Positions 19,481 to 29,070 of a DNA stretch of 64,000 bases are shown piece after piece (position 1 is the stretch's first letter; each line of letters begins with the position of its first letter). The stretch covers positions 186,001 through 250,000 of the forward strand of contig NZ_VMDU01000003.1 of assembly GCF_008271465.1 (NCBI RefSeq), in the 5' to 3' direction. The translations under genes and the position numbers were made by a program. The notes beneath the pieces are model-generated. The model worked only from the letters and a program-made list of their open reading frames with translations, was not told where the DNA came from and ran no database searches. Origin of the DNA: Tabrizicola flagellatus (lineage in GTDB: Bacteria; Pseudomonadota; Alphaproteobacteria; Rhodobacterales; Rhodobacteraceae).

Positions 19481-20197
19481 GTGTCCGACGAACGACTGGG
19501 TGCCGTGGTCGAGGGCTGGCAGCCGCCGCCCCGGCCGGACCGGGCGGCGATGGAGGGGCGCTACGTCCGGCTGGAGCCGCTCGAGGCCGAGGCCCATGCC
19601 TTCGACCTGCACGCCGCCTTCCAGGGTCACGATGCGCTGTGGGACTACATGCCTTACGGGCCCTTCGCCTCGGGCTCGGCCTATCACCGCTGGGCGCGCG
19701 AGCGCGAGGCGAGCGAGGATCCGCGCTTTTTCGTGCTGCGCGACCGGGCCAGCGGCCTGCCGGGCGGGATCGCGAGCTATCTGCGCATCGCGCCCGAGGC
19801 GGGGTCGATCGAGGTGGGCCACATCTGCATCTCTCCGTCGATGCAGCGCAGCCCGGCGGCGACCGAGGCGATGTTCCTGATGATGGACTGGGCCTTCCGC
19901 GCGGGCTACCGGCGGTATGAATGGAAGTGCAACGCGCTGAACCTCGCCTCGCGCCGGGCGGCGCAGCGGCTGGGGTTCAGTTTCGAAGGCGTGTTCCGCA
20001 ATCACCTGGTGGTCAAGGGGCGCAACCGCGACACGGCCTGGTTCTCGGTCATCGACAGCGAATGGCCGGCCTTGGCCGAGGCATTCGCCTTCTGGCTGTC
20101 TCCGGCCAATTTCGACGCGCAGGGCCGCCAGCGCGAGCGGCTGTCCGACCTGACCCGGCTGGTGCGCGCAGGCAGCGACCCGGCGCTGGAGGGCTGA
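19481..20197 (+). CDS. GNAT-family N-acetyltransferase, RimJ/RimL type
   Basis: 238 residues from a GTG at 19481 with AGGGGAGG seven bases before it. The GNAT core spans about residues 25-200, with strand IEVGHICISPSMQRSPAATEA (acetyl-CoA binding region) and YEWKCNALNLASRRAAQRLGF, the C-terminal motif of the RimJ/RimL-like branch. These enzymes acetylate protein N-termini or small amines such as antibiotics. The substrate cannot be told. It lies on the same strand as aspS and the DUF1993 gene. Confidence 0.85.
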   Translation: MSDERLGAVVEGWQPPPRPDRAAMEGRYVRLEPLEAEAHAFDLHAAFQGHDALWDYMPYGPFASGSAYHRWAREREASEDPRFFVLRDRASGLPGGIASYLRIAPEAGSIEVGHICISPSMQRSPAATEAMFLMMDWAFRAGYRRYEWKCNALNLASRRAAQRLGFSFEGVFRNHLVVKGRNRDTAWFSVIDSEWPALAEAFAFWLSPANFDAQGRQRERLSDLTRLVRAGSDPALEG

Positions 20198-20215
20198 TCC
20201 GGATGGCCGGGGCGG

Positions 20216-20893
20216 TCAGGCAAGCGAGCGGAGCGCCTCGAGCCGGTCCTCGATGATCCGCGCCACGCGCGCCCGGTCGAAGGGGGTCGTCCCGCCGCGG
20301 ACCGCGTCTTCCAGCGCCTGGTCGCCCGCGGCCCGTGCCAGGCTTTGCACGAAGGCGCGCGCATAGGCCGGATCGCCCGGGGCACGGATCAGGCCGGCCG
20401 CCCGCGCCAGATCGTCGCGCAGCGCCACGGGATCGCCCGCCGGGGTAGGAACCTCCTCGCCCTTGGCGATCGGGCCGACCCCGGTCGTCAGTTGCCGAAT
20501 CAGCCGCACCAGCCCGGCGACGGAGCCAAGCGGCTTTTCCAGGAAGGCGGCCGCCCCGGCATCGAGCGCCGGATCGCGCCCGTCGGGATCGCCCGAGATC
20601 CCGAGGACCGGGAAGCCCTGACCCGACAGTTCGGCGATCAGGTCCTCGCCCCGGCCATCAGGCAGGCCGAGGTCGATGATGGCCAGGTCCGGCCGGTAGC
20701 AGTTGAGATGAAGTCGCGCGATTTCAAGGCTTTCCGCACGCCTCAGCTTGGCGCCGGCGCGTTGCAGGATCAGGCGCAGGGCATCGCAGGTGAACCGGCT
20801 GTCATCGACCAGCATCAGCGTCAGGCCCTGAAGCGGAAGGTCCTGGCCCGCAGCAGGCGCGGTGGGGAGGGTCGGGTGGGGGCGAAACGGCAT
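20216..20893 (-). CDS. Response regulator with an atypical C-terminal region
   Basis: 225 residues. A receiver domain (about 24-140) is complete: an acidic pair in LMLVDDSRF, phosphoacceptor Asp in LAIIDLGLPDG, and Lys in AAAFLEKPLG. The remaining 80 residues are helical with Ala/Arg-rich stretches and show no DNA-binding motif I recognise, so output may be through protein contacts. No histidine kinase gene is adjacent. It ends 18 bases from the stop of the convergent GNAT gene. Confidence 0.82.
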   Translation of the reverse strand: MPFRPHPTLPTAPAAGQDLPLQGLTLMLVDDSRFTCDALRLILQRAGAKLRRAESLEIARLHLNCYRPDLAIIDLGLPDGRGEDLIAELSGQGFPVLGISGDPDGRDPALDAGAAAFLEKPLGSVAGLVRLIRQLTTGVGPIAKGEEVPTPAGDPVALRDDLARAAGLIRAPGDPAYARAFVQSLARAAGDQALEDAVRGGTTPFDRARVARIIEDRLEALRSLA

Positions 20894-21030
20894 GGCGGAC
20901 CTCGTATCTGGCGGTCAGAGTGTCGCCGCACCCCGTAAAGCGGCGGTTAACGCGCCTGCGACCATCGCGCCGCTTGCAGGTCCGCGCCCGGCACCGCATA
21001 ACGCGGGCCACGAGCCGCGCGAGGAGCCCC

Positions 21031-21435
21031 ATGATCGGACGCCTGAACCACGTCGCCATTGCCGTGCCCGACCTTGCGGCGGCGGCAGAGCAGTATCGGT
21101 CGACCCTGGGCGCGAAGGTCGGCGCGCCGCAGGACGAGCCCGATCATGGCGTCACTGTGGTGTTCATCGAACTGCCGAACACCAAGATCGAGCTTCTGCA
21201 CCCCCTGGGCGAGGCATCCCCGATCGCGGGATTCCTGGAGAAGAACCCCGCGGGCGGGATCCATCACATCTGCTACGAGGTCGATGACATCCTGGCCGCG
21301 CGCGATCACCTCAAGGCTTCGGGCGCGCGGGTACTGGGGTCGGGAGAGCCGAAGATCGGCGCGCATGGGAAGCCCGTGCTGTTCCTGCACCCAAAGGATT
21401 TCAACGGTTGCCTGGTGGAGCTGGAACAGGCATGA
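21031..21435 (+). CDS. mce: Methylmalonyl-CoA epimerase
   Basis: 134 residues, start supported by GAGGAG. A vicinal oxygen chelate fold with two beta-alpha-beta units. Metal ligands are visible: His in GRLNHVAIAV, His in GIHHICYEVDD, and Glu in CLVELEQA. The family hallmarks PDLAAAAEQYRSTLGA and FLHPKDFNG fit. It interconverts (2S)- and (2R)-methylmalonyl-CoA in propionyl-CoA breakdown. Its stop overlaps the ATG of the DUF1467 gene (ATGA). Confidence 0.92.
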   Translation: MIGRLNHVAIAVPDLAAAAEQYRSTLGAKVGAPQDEPDHGVTVVFIELPNTKIELLHPLGEASPIAGFLEKNPAGGIHHICYEVDDILAARDHLKASGARVLGSGEPKIGAHGKPVLFLHPKDFNGCLVELEQA

Positions 21436-21701
21436 CCATCACGGCCGCCCTTGTCCTCTATTCCGTGACCTGGTTCATGACGCTGTTCTGCGTGCTGCCC
21501 TTCCGCACCCAGTCGCAGGACGAGGCCAACGAGATCGTCCCCGGCACGCCGCCCGGTGCCCCTGCGGGCGAGGTCATGAAGCGCAAGGCCTGGATCACCA
21601 CTCTGATCGCCACGCCGATCTGGGCGGTGATTGCCGGGATCATCCTGTCGGGCTGGATCACCGTCCACGACCTGGACTGGTTCGGCCGGATGAAGCCCTG
21701 A
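21432..21701 (+). CDS. DUF1467 family small membrane protein
   Basis: 89 residues with two predicted membrane helices (about 5-25 and 55-76) separated by a hydrophilic loop with PFRTQSQDEANEIVPGTPPGAP, a pattern seen in DUF1467. Function unknown. Four-base overlap with mce implies translational coupling; the same pairing is familiar from other alphaproteobacteria. Confidence 0.85.
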   Translation: MTITAALVLYSVTWFMTLFCVLPFRTQSQDEANEIVPGTPPGAPAGEVMKRKAWITTLIATPIWAVIAGIILSGWITVHDLDWFGRMKP

Positions 21702-21728
21702 CGGCCGGTCCGGGGGCAGGAGCCTTCG

Positions 21729-21747
21729 AAGGATTCTGCAAATCCTT
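21729..21747. terminator. Small hairpin between convergent genes
   Basis: AAGGATT and AATCCTT arms flank CTGCA, followed by a T-rich stretch. It is in the 68-base gap between the DUF1467 gene and the convergent EI24 gene, so it may end transcription from the left. Confidence 0.45.
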
Positions 21748-21769
21748 TCGGAAAGATTTTCGCCCATCG

Positions 21770-22465
21770 TCAGCGGCCTGCTTGCGCCAATCGGTGGAAG
21801 ATATGGGTGAAGGTCGCGACCCCCAGCGTCGGGATCACGAGGTTGACCAGCGGCAGCGACAGGGGTGCGGCCATCAGCGTCCCTGCGGCCCAGAGCGTCC
21901 AGCGGTTGCGCCGCCGCATGGCCCTGACCTCGGACGGCGGCAGGCGGCGCAGGGCGACGAGGCTGAAATACTCCCGTCCCAGCAGGAAGCCGTTCACCGC
22001 CCAGAAGACAAGCGGCGCGCCCGGACCGACGAAGGGATACAGGAACACCGCGCCCAGGTTCACCGCGATGACCACGCCGAGGAAATTGACCGCCTGGCGC
22101 AGGCTTTCGCTCAAGGACAGGGGCGTCGCCGGAGGCAGATGCGGATAGTGGCGGTCCTCGACCGCGTCGGCCACGTCCTCGAGGAAGAAGCCGGTGAAGG
22201 CGGCAGCGACCGGGATCATCAGGAAGACCGACAGCCCCAGCATCAGGAACAGCGAGGTCCAGCCGAGGAAGCTGTCGATCCCCGAGACCGGGCCGATCAC
22301 CGGCAGGTCCACCGTGTCGGGGGCCAGCCACCAGATGCCTTGCAGGAAGAGGAGATAGGCCGCGAACAGAAGCGCCAGCGCCAGTAGGACGCCAAGCCCC
22401 AGCACCCGGCGGAACCGCCGGTCGCCCAGTTGGCCGAGCGCCGCGAAGAAGGCGGCGAAGATCAC
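21770..22465 (-). CDS. EI24 domain membrane protein, CysZ-like
   Basis: 231 residues with about four to six hydrophobic segments, including LGLGVLLALALLFAAYLLFL near the N-terminus and a long segment around 70-95. FTGFFLEDVADAVEDRHYP and FWAVNGFLLGREYFSLVALR match the EI24/CysZ family, the latter being its best conserved part. Bacterial CysZ imports sulfate; whether this one does is uncertain, as no sulfur assimilation gene is next to it. Its ATG overlaps the stop of the nitroreductase gene by four bases. Confidence 0.8.
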   Translation of the reverse strand: MIFAAFFAALGQLGDRRFRRVLGLGVLLALALLFAAYLLFLQGIWWLAPDTVDLPVIGPVSGIDSFLGWTSLFLMLGLSVFLMIPVAAAFTGFFLEDVADAVEDRHYPHLPPATPLSLSESLRQAVNFLGVVIAVNLGAVFLYPFVGPGAPLVFWAVNGFLLGREYFSLVALRRLPPSEVRAMRRRNRWTLWAAGTLMAAPLSLPLVNLVIPTLGVATFTHIFHRLAQAGR

Positions 22466-23040
22466 GCCTCGACCCAGGTCACGAGCCGCGACAGGTCGGG
22501 GCGCGGGCGGTCGGGGCCGTCGGTTGGCGGGGTGGCGATGTGGACGATGCCGGCCACCGTCTCGCCCTCGGCGCAGCCGAAGGCGCGGGCGGCGAAGACC
22601 GGATCATGCGCGGGCCAGCCGGTCAGCCAGCAGGCGCCCCAGCCCGCCGCCTCGGCCGCGTTGACGATCCCGAAGCAGAGCGCGGCCGCCGACATGAGCT
22701 GTTCAACGGGCGGGATCTTGGGCGAGGGTTTCGGCGAGGCGATGACCACCACCGCAAGCTTGCCGGTGTCGTATTGCCCGCGCCCCTTGCCGACCATCTC
22801 CTCGTCGCCGCCGAGGTCCCGCGCCCGCGCCTCGGCCAGGTCGGCCAGCCGCGCGAAGGCAGCGCCCTGCACCACGATCAGCCGCCAGGGTTCCAGCTTG
22901 CCATGATCGGGGACGCGGGTCGCCGCGGTCAGGATCTCTTCCAGTTCGGCGCGCGAGGGCACGGGCAGGGTGAAAAGCTTCGCCGGGCGCGAGCGGCGGG
23001 ATTTCAGGAAGGCGAGGGCGGCATCGTTGCGGGCAGGCAT
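22462..23040 (-). CDS. Nitroreductase family protein
   Basis: 192 residues from MPARNDAALAF; the open frame continues to 23076, but that part overlaps a palindrome. An FMN-binding fold of the YdjA-like branch is indicated by the N-terminal FLKSRRSRPAKLF (FMN phosphate contact), RVPDHGKLEPWRLIVVQ, and AAEAAGWGACWLTGWPAHD. These flavoproteins reduce nitro or quinone compounds with NAD(P)H. The natural substrate is unknown. Confidence 0.87.
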   Translation of the reverse strand: MPARNDAALAFLKSRRSRPAKLFTLPVPSRAELEEILTAATRVPDHGKLEPWRLIVVQGAAFARLADLAEARARDLGGDEEMVGKGRGQYDTGKLAVVVIASPKPSPKIPPVEQLMSAAALCFGIVNAAEAAGWGACWLTGWPAHDPVFAARAFGCAEGETVAGIVHIATPPTDGPDRPRPDLSRLVTWVEA

Positions 23041-23070
23041 GTCGGGTCTTTCGGTTAGGGTCAGGGGCAA

Positions 23071-23101
23071 CCCCAAGATTTTTCGACGAAAAATCTTGGG
23101 G
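23071..23101 (-). terminator. Near-perfect 31-base palindrome
   Basis: Two 15-base arms (CCCCAAGATTTTTCG and its complement) around one central A, in the gap between the deacetylase gene and the nitroreductase gene. A strong stem that would form on either strand. It is a terminator candidate for the deacetylase transcript. Confidence 0.65.
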
Positions 23102-23109
23102 CGGGGGTG

Positions 23110-24213
23110 TCAGAGGCCAAGGGCGGAGGCGGCTTCGTCGATCCAGGCGCGGGCGAAGGCGTCGAAGCGCGCTTCGGGCTGGCGCCGGGCCAGGGTCGCG
23201 GCCAGGGGATCGGCGGCCGAGATGTCCGACCCGCTCAGCTCTTCCAGCACGGCATGGCCGCAGAAGGGGACATAGACCTCGGAATAGCCGCCCTCGTGCA
23301 CCATGACCAGCCGCCCGTCGCACAGCCGGTCGGCGGCCTGCATCGCCATGCGGGTCAGGACGCGGAAGGTTTCGGCCGAGCAGAGCATGCGGCCCAGCGG
23401 ATCCACCGCCGCCGCGTCGAAGCCGCAGGCGACGACGATCGCCTCGGGGCGGAAGCGGTCGAGCGCGGGTAGGACCACCCGCTCCATGGCGTATAGATAG
23501 GCCGCATGGCCGCAGCCGGGCGGCAGGGGGAGATTCAGGTTCGACATCGGCGCCGCAGGGCCGCCCGTCGCCTCCACCCCGCCGGTATCCAGCGGATAGT
23601 TGCGCTCCTGGTGGAGGCTGATCGTCAGCACCTCCGGGTCGTCCCAGAAGATCGCCTCGGTCCCGTTGCCGTGATGCACGTCCCAGTCGATCACGGCGAC
23701 GCGGCGGACCAGCCCCTGTCCTTGCGCGGCGCGGATCGCCACGGCGATGTTGTTCAGAAGGCAGAAGCCGTTCGGCCAGTCGGAGGTCGCATGGTGCCCC
23801 GGCGGGCGCGAGAGCGCATAGGCGTTCCGCGCCTCGCCTGTCAGCACCGCCCGCAGCGCGGCGCTGGCCAGCCCCGCCGACAGCGCCGCGATCTCGTAGC
23901 CGCCGGCACCGAAGGGGCTGCGCAGGCCCAACTCGCCCCCGCCCGCGTCCGAGGCCGCCTTGAAGGCCGACAGATAGCTGTCGGGGTGGACGCGCAGGAG
24001 GTCCTCGCGGCTGGCCGGTTCCGCCCCGCGCATCGACAGGTGCCGGGCAAGGCCGGTGACCTCGATCAGGTTGCGCAGGCGGCGCTTGGTTTCCGGGTTC
24101 TCGGGCAACCCGCCGGGGCTGGGCTGCACAAGGCCGCCGGCGGGCAGGGTGAAGGCATAGTTGCCGCCGCCGTGCCAGAAGCAGCGTTCGTCGGAATAGA
24201 AGGCGGTGGTCAT
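23110..24213 (-). CDS. Class II histone deacetylase-like amidohydrolase
   Basis: 367 residues; the start at 24213 has GGAGA upstream. Zn-dependent deacetylase fold: SRPPGHHAT (catalytic His pair), VAVIDWDVHHGNGTEAIFWD (Zn-binding Asp and His), and CGFDAAAVDPLGRM (second Zn Asp). Bacterial members act on acetylpolyamines, acetoin-related or protein acetyl-lysine substrates. The order of motifs places it with the class II bacterial group. It is followed by the nitroreductase and EI24 genes on the same strand, but a palindrome separates it from them. Confidence 0.88.
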   Translation of the reverse strand: MTTAFYSDERCFWHGGGNYAFTLPAGGLVQPSPGGLPENPETKRRLRNLIEVTGLARHLSMRGAEPASREDLLRVHPDSYLSAFKAASDAGGGELGLRSPFGAGGYEIAALSAGLASAALRAVLTGEARNAYALSRPPGHHATSDWPNGFCLLNNIAVAIRAAQGQGLVRRVAVIDWDVHHGNGTEAIFWDDPEVLTISLHQERNYPLDTGGVEATGGPAAPMSNLNLPLPPGCGHAAYLYAMERVVLPALDRFRPEAIVVACGFDAAAVDPLGRMLCSAETFRVLTRMAMQAADRLCDGRLVMVHEGGYSEVYVPFCGHAVLEELSGSDISAADPLAATLARRQPEARFDAFARAWIDEAASALGL

Positions 24214-24303
24214 GCGGGTCTCCGTTTCGGGCAAGCCTAATCAGGCGGCGCGCGATTGGCCAGCGTCGGGCGACAATGGCGGGAGGCGCGGGCCTCTCAC
24301 GAT

Positions 24304-24335
24304 CATTTGTGTCAAGTCGCCTTTTGCCATTTGTG
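24304..24335. promoter_or_regulatory. Direct repeat CATTTGTG upstream of moxR-like gene
   Basis: CATTTGTG occurs at 24304-24311 and again at 24328-24335, a 24-base period. It lies in the least GC-rich part of the 178-base gap between the divergent deacetylase and MoxR genes. Possible regulator site; no clear -10. Confidence 0.3.
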
Positions 24336-24391
24336 CCCGGCGGGATAGTTCGCTTTACTGACGGCAACGGACCCTGAAGGGAGCATGAGGC

Positions 24392-25392
<1,001 letters not shown>

Positions 25393-25396
<4 letters not shown>

Positions 25397-26268
25397 CCAC
25401 CGCTGCCCCCGATCTGCGCACCCGCGCCGAGGCGCTGGGGCAAAGCCTGCCGCCCCTCCTGGCCGAGGCCGAGATGCTGGCCTCGACCGTGATGATGGGC
25501 GAACACGGCCGGCGCAGGGCGGGGCTGGGGGACGAGTTCTGGCAGTACCGCCCGGCGCATCAGGGCGATTCGGCGCGGATGATCGACTGGCGGCGTTCGG
25601 CGCGGTCGGACGCGCATTTCGTGCGCGAACGCGAATGGCAGGCGGCGCAGTCGGTGACGATCTGGATCGACCCGGCGAAAAGCATGGCCTTTACCGGCGA
25701 CCGGGCGCGGCCGCCCAAGTCCGACCGGGCGCGGCTTCTGGGTCTGGCGCTGGCGGTCCTGCTTCTGCGCGGGGGCGAGCGGGTCGGGCTGGCGGGCCTG
25801 GCCAGCCCGCGCGCGGGGCGGGCGCAGCTTCTGCGGCTTGCCGAACGGCTGGCGGCGGAGGCGGCGGGCGCGGATTACGGCGCGCCGGAAACCGAGGGCA
25901 TGGTCAGCCATGGCCGGGCGGTGTTCCTGTCGGATTTCCTGGGCGACCTGAAGGCCATCGAGGCGGGGCTGGCCCGCGCCGCCGACCGGGGGGTGAAGGG
26001 GGTGCTGATCCAGGTGCTTGACCCGGCGGAAGAGGAGTTTCCCTTCGACGGCCGCACGATCTTCGATTCCATGGGCGGGACGCTGACGCACGAGACGCGG
26101 CAGGCGGGCGATCTGCGCGCGCGCTACCTGGCGCGGCTGGCCGAACGCAAGGAGCGGCTCGCGGCGCTGGCCCGGGCGGTCGGCTGGCATTTCACCACCC
26201 ATCACACCGGCGCCCCGGCGCAGGGGGCACTGCTCTGGGCCTACATGGCCTTGCAGGGGGGGCGGTAG
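25393..26268 (+). CDS. DUF58 domain protein
   Basis: 291 residues from a GTG overlapping the MoxR stop (GTGA). The DUF58 core is the D-x-R-x-Y-x-x-G-D-x-x-R-x-I-D-W-x-x-x-A-R pattern, here FWQYRPAHQGDSARMIDWRR at about 50-70. A VWA-like fold follows: WIDPAKSMAF is a degenerate metal-ion site. DUF58 proteins are regular partners of MoxR ATPases; the molecular role is unknown. The protein has no obvious membrane segment. Confidence 0.9.
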
Positions 26269-29070
26269 ATGTTCACGCTCGGACCCCTCGGTTTTGCCAC
26301 GCCCTGGCTTCTCGTGGCGCTGGTGGCGCTGCCGATCCTGTGGCTTCTGCTGCGCGCCGTTCCGCCCGCGCCGATCCGGCGGCGGTTCCCCGGCGTGGCG
26401 CTGCTTCTGGGCCTGAAGGACGAGGAGGTCGAGGCCGACAAGACGCCCTGGTGGCTCCTGCTGTTGCGGACGATCGCGGTCGGGGCGCTGATCCTGGGCT
26501 TTGCCGGGCCGGTCCTGAACCCCGAGGACCGCGGCGCGGGCTCCGGCCCTCTCCTGATCGCGGTCGATGGCGGCTGGGCCGATGCCCGCGACTGGCCCGA
26601 GCGGCAGGCCCGCATCGAGGCGCTGGTCGAGGAGGCAGGCTCTCGCGGCCGCCCCGTTGCGCTGGTCCGGCTCAGCGATCCGCCGGATCAGGTGGCCTTC
26701 CAGACGGCCGAGGCCTGGGCCGGCCGCGCCGCGGGGCTTGCGCCGCAGGCCTGGGCGCCCGGAGACTTCGCCGGCTGGGCCGCGGCGCTGCCCGAGGGCG
26801 GGTTCGAGACGGTCTGGCTGTCCGATGGCCTTGCGCACGAAGGCCGCGAAGATCTGGTCGCCGCCCTGCGCTCGCGGGGCGATCTGCGCGTGACCGAGAC
26901 TGCGCGCCCGGTCCTTGCCCTGCACCCGGCCGCGCATGCCGAGGGACAGGTGACGGTCGCAGCCTCGCGCGTGCCGGCGGGGGCGCCCGTGTCGGTCGAC
27001 GTGCTGGCCCAGGGGCCGGACCCGTCAGGGGTGGAGCGCGACCTGGGCCGCGTCACGCTGAACTTCGAGGCCGGCGCAACCCGTGCCGAGGCGGCGATCG
27101 ACCTGCCGCCGGAGTTGCGCAACCGGATCACCCGCTTCGTGCTGGAGGGCGCGCGCACCGCAGGGGCGGTCAGTCTGGCCGACGACAGCCTCAAACGGCG
27201 CAAGATCGCCCTGGTGCGGTCGGGCGCGGACCAGGAGACCTTGCAGCTTCTGTCGCCGATGCACTACCTGCGCCAGGCGCTGGCCCCGACCGCCGACCTG
27301 ATCGAGGCCAACCTGGCCGACTCGCTTCTGGCCAGCCCGGATGTGGTGATCCTGGCGGATGTGGCCGATGTCTCGGGACCCGAGCGGGCGAGCCTGACCG
27401 AATGGGTGCAGAAGGGCGGTCTGCTCCTGCGCTTTGCCGGGCCGGTGCTGGCGGCCAGCGATGTCAGCCGCATCGAGGAGGATCCCCTGCTGCCCGTCCG
27501 CCTGCGCGAAGGCGGCCGCACCGTGGGCGGCGCGATGAGCTGGGGCGAGCCCAAGACGCTCGCGCCCTTCCCGGAAGGCTCGCCCTTCTTCGGCCTGGTG
27601 CCTCCGGCGGACGTGGTGGTGCGCCAGCAGGTGCTGGCCCAGCCCGATCCCGACCTGGCCGAGCGGACCATCGCCGCGCTCGACGACGGCACGCCGCTGG
27701 TCACGCGCAAGGTGATGGGGGCGGGGCAGGTGGTGCTGGTGCATGTGACGGCCAATGCCGAATGGTCCTCGCTGCCCCTGTCGGGCCTCTTCGTGCAGAT
27801 GCTGGAGCGGTTGGCCGTGTCCACGAAGCCCGCGACGCCCGAGGCGGGCGACCTGGCCGGGCAGACCTGGTCGCCCGAGGTGGTGCTGGATGCCTGGGGC
27901 CAGACCGGCGATGCCGGGGAACTGCCGGGCGTGGAGGGAGAAGTCCTCGCCCGTGCCATCGCCGAGGGGCCGACCGCGGCCACCCCGCCCGGCCTCTACG
28001 CCGGGGCCGACCGGCGCGTGGCGCTGAACGTGGTGGGGGCGGAGACGGTGCTGGAACCGGCCGTCTGGCCCGCCGGCGTTCCGGTGGACCGGCTGGAAGC
28101 CCGCGCAGCGCGGCCCCTGAAGGGCGAGTTCCTGACGCTGGGAACGGTGCTGCTGCTCCTGGACGTGCTGGCCGCGCTGTGGCTGGCCGGGCGTCTGCGC
28201 GGGATCCTGCGCGGGGCGACGGCGGTTCTGGCCGTGGTGGTGGTCTCGGGCGCCCCGCAAGGGGCAAGGGCGCAGGACGCCGCCGCCCCGCCGCCCGACC
28301 CGAAGGCCGAGGAATTTGCGCTCGAGGCGACCAGCGCCGTCGTGCTGGCCTATGTCCTGACCGGCGATCCCAAGGTGGACGAGATGTCGCGCGCGGGGCT
28401 GCTGGGCCTGTCCGACAAGCTGTGGCAGCGCACCTCGGTCGAGCCGATGATGCCGATGGGCGTGAACATCGAGACGGACGAGCTTGCCTTCTTCCCCTTC
28501 CTCTACTGGCCGGTGGTGGCGGGGGCGACGCAGCCCTCGGACGCGGCCTATGCGAAACTGAACCAGTATCTGCGCACCGGGGGGATGATCCTGTTCGACA
28601 CCCGCGATGCCGATCTGGCGGGCTTCGGCGGCGGCACCACGCCCGAGGGCCAGGCGCTGCAAATCATCGCCTCGGGCCTAGACATCCCGCCGCTGGAACC
28701 CATGCCGCCCGACCATGTCCTGACCCGGACCTTCTACCTGCTCCAGGATTTTCCCGGCCGGCATCAGGGCGGGCAGGTCTGGGTCGAGGCCTCGCCCGAC
28801 GCCGAGGCGCAGGCGGCCGAGGGCATGCCCTTCCGCAACCTCAATGACGGGGTGACGCCGGTGGTGATCGGCGGGAACGACTGGGCCTCGGCCTGGGCCA
28901 CGGACGATGTCGGCGTGCCGCTGGTGCAGATCGGCCGGGGATTTGCCGGGGAACAGCAGCGCGAGATTTCCTACCGCTTCGGCATCAACCTCATCATGCA
29001 TGTGCTGACCGGCAACTACAAATCCGACCAGGTCCATGTGCCGGCGCTGCTGGAAAGGCTGGGACAATGA
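26269..29070 (+). CDS. BatA/DUF4159 membrane protein
   Basis: 933 residues. The N-terminus carries an aerotolerance regulator (BatA) N-terminal segment with two hydrophobic helices (about 8-25 and 62-82). A large periplasmic part (about 90-620) follows, then another membrane segment (about 625-660). The C-terminal region has the pattern of DUF4159 (LNQYLRTGGMILFDTRDAD, HVLTRTFYLLQDFPGRHQGG, YRFGINLIMHVLTGNYKSDQ). Function is not known. The cluster resembles the Bat/aerotolerance gene groups and probably forms an envelope complex. Confidence 0.88.
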   Translation: MFTLGPLGFATPWLLVALVALPILWLLLRAVPPAPIRRRFPGVALLLGLKDEEVEADKTPWWLLLLRTIAVGALILGFAGPVLNPEDRGAGSGPLLIAVDGGWADARDWPERQARIEALVEEAGSRGRPVALVRLSDPPDQVAFQTAEAWAGRAAGLAPQAWAPGDFAGWAAALPEGGFETVWLSDGLAHEGREDLVAALRSRGDLRVTETARPVLALHPAAHAEGQVTVAASRVPAGAPVSVDVLAQGPDPSGVERDLGRVTLNFEAGATRAEAAIDLPPELRNRITRFVLEGARTAGAVSLADDSLKRRKIALVRSGADQETLQLLSPMHYLRQALAPTADLIEANLADSLLASPDVVILADVADVSGPERASLTEWVQKGGLLLRFAGPVLAASDVSRIEEDPLLPVRLREGGRTVGGAMSWGEPKTLAPFPEGSPFFGLVPPADVVVRQQVLAQPDPDLAERTIAALDDGTPLVTRKVMGAGQVVLVHVTANAEWSSLPLSGLFVQMLERLAVSTKPATPEAGDLAGQTWSPEVVLDAWGQTGDAGELPGVEGEVLARAIAEGPTAATPPGLYAGADRRVALNVVGAETVLEPAVWPAGVPVDRLEARAARPLKGEFLTLGTVLLLLDVLAALWLAGRLRGILRGATAVLAVVVVSGAPQGARAQDAAAPPPDPKAEEFALEATSAVVLAYVLTGDPKVDEMSRAGLLGLSDKLWQRTSVEPMMPMGVNIETDELAFFPFLYWPVVAGATQPSDAAYAKLNQYLRTGGMILFDTRDADLAGFGGGTTPEGQALQIIASGLDIPPLEPMPPDHVLTRTFYLLQDFPGRHQGGQVWVEASPDAEAQAAEGMPFRNLNDGVTPVVIGGNDWASAWATDDVGVPLVQIGRGFAGEQQREISYRFGINLIMHVLTGNYKSDQVHVPALLERLGQ

